Below are positions 63,401 to 64,000 of a DNA stretch of 64,000 bases, in pieces. Below the pieces are notes generated by a model that did not search any database, had not been told where the DNA came from, and saw only the letters and a program-made list of their open reading frames with translations. The DNA comes from Dehalococcoidia bacterium (GTDB lineage Bacteria; Chloroflexota; Dehalococcoidia; Lucifugimonadales; Lucifugimonadaceae): assembly GCA_012959765.1 (NCBI GenBank), contig DUCO01000030.1, forward strand, positions 62,001 through 126,000, written 5' to 3'. A program made the translations under genes and the position numbers. Each line of letters opens with the position of its first letter. Within the stretch, counting starts at the first letter, position 1.

Positions 63401-63485
63401 ATTCGGGATCGAGGAGCGCGACAGCCACCGTACTCCACGACGAACCAGCACCCCAGCAACCCAACCACCACCACCCGATCCTCCA

Positions 63486-63508
63486 AGAAAAAGTGGCACT
63501 GCCACCTA
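63486..63508 (-). terminator. Stop-abutting hairpin (GTGGC-AGT-GCCAC + TTTTTCTT)
   Basis: On the minus strand TAG (63508-63506) is followed at once by GTGGCAGTGCCAC (63505-63493) and TTTTTCTTGG. Confidence 0.7.
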
Positions 63509-64000
63509 GCTGGGCGGACCTGCAATTGGGACCAGCTGGGCGGCGAAGAACGAAACATCTTTGTGCTCGCTACCCGGTGGGAACTCGATAACAACAGAAG
63601 TCGGGAAACCGAATATCGAATCGAACCCCAGAGAAACTCGCGCCGGCTCGCTCTCAATCGCCTCCCGAATAACTCTGAACAAACCGTCGATCGTGTAGTA
63701 CGAATCCATATTCGGCTCGGCGGGCACTTCTAAGCCAGCAGGCTCAGTCCCATCAGTCTTCACAGCGTTATCGGCCCAGTTCACTATTTCGAGCTCGTCC
63801 TTGATCACCCGCACTTCGACGTTGGCGCGCTCATATGCGAACTCTCCAACGTTCCACTGGAAGCCGAACTTGTAGTTACTGCTCGGGCGGGTAGCCCAGA
63901 GCTGGCGGTGTAAATCGATACCAAGCAGCATCGCCGTCTTTCGATCTACCTCCGCACCTTCAGGCAATATCGGCGAAGTTTCGCCAGATGTAGCGCCGGA
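63506..64000 (-). CDS. DUF6174-like protein, 5' partial
   Basis: The reading is open to the window edge, so the N-terminus lies beyond 64000; the visible part is about 165 codons. The core LWATRPSSNYKFGFQWNVGE followed by NVEVRVIKDELEIVNWADNA, the region YTIDGLFRVIREAIESEPAR and the strand VSLGFDSIFGFPTSVVIEFP follow the DUF6174 pattern, a beta-rich domain usually found in secreted or lipidated proteins. The two conserved cysteines of many family members are not present here. The gene ends in the stop-abutting hairpin described at 63486. Function unknown. Confidence 0.6.
   Translation of the reverse strand, partial: SGATSGETSPILPEGAEVDRKTAMLLGIDLHRQLWATRPSSNYKFGFQWNVGEFAYERANVEVRVIKDELEIVNWADNAVKTDGTEPAGLEVPAEPNMDSYYTIDGLFRVIREAIESEPARVSLGFDSIFGFPTSVVIEFPPGSEHKDVSFFAAQLVPIAGPPS

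Noticed and set aside
63282-63410. CRISPR array suggested by repeated short palindromes in intergenic DNA.
   Set aside because: The repeats are not regularly spaced, there are no uniform spacers and no cas genes.

Overview
This 64 kb window is bacterial chromosome, roughly 50-55% GC by eye, and compactly coded on both strands. Gene content points to a Chloroflexota lineage of the SAR202 / Dehalococcoidia type. It combines several enolase-superfamily (mandelate racemase-like) genes, paired acetolactate-synthase-like ThDP enzymes, LDH2-type, SDR and FAH catabolic genes, tandem Eis-like acetyltransferases and a full F1Fo ATP synthase operon. The taxonomic call is inference from gene families; no 16S rRNA or tRNA gene was recognised. 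TAG is the most used stop codon (31 of 58 intact genes by my count, against 21 TAA and 6 TGA), and TTG starts are frequent.

Layout. 1-10 kb: 3' part of a GlpA-like FAD dehydrogenase, a ThDP enzyme, an ankyrin protein, an NHL-type propeller protein, a decayed glycyl-radical enzyme, an enolase-superfamily dehydratase, a frameshifted MFS transporter, a nucleoside-kinase-like protein and an HSL esterase. 10-19 kb: ftsZ standing alone, a second ThDP enzyme, DUF4870 and lipoprotein genes, an isochorismatase-like hydrolase, a second enolase-superfamily gene broken by an early TAG, a wHTH regulator, and a 7-bp tandem repeat beside a ribosome binding site. 19-30 kb: two Eis-like genes, SDRs, an NAD-dependent epimerase, LuxR and DprA-like remnants, an LDH2 dehydrogenase, the RNase P RNA gene, an alpha/beta hydrolase and a pirin. 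30-45 kb: a serine-recombinase-like protein with an apparently dead catalytic domain coupled to a coiled-coil zinc-ribbon gene, pyruvate kinase, a MoxR-DUF58-DUF4129-type operon, an FAH-family gene, a methyltransferase, a membrane-anchored metallopeptidase, an HDAC-like gene, a GNAT pseudogene and xylulokinase. 45-64 kb: hspR-grpE-dnaK, rex, the atp operon (atpZ-like, then a-c-b-delta-alpha-gamma-beta-epsilon), DUF151, DUF951, pyrF, an EndoIII-like glycosylase and a DUF6174-like protein running off the end.

The housekeeping blocks are intact, while the accessory sugar-acid and transport genes show marked decay: single-base frameshifts, in-frame TAGs and 5' truncations. The intergenic spaces carry three dispersed repeat families (one a roughly 112-131 bp MITE-like element with terminal inverted repeats). 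Several genes share one compact terminator design: a 13-nt hairpin touching the stop codon and followed by GTTTTC. I see no CRISPR array, prophage or obvious defence island. The most unusual items are the terminator module, the MITE-like family, the catalytically degenerate recombinase-like protein, the Glu-to-Asp ThDP enzyme and the large insertion in the ATP synthase a subunit.
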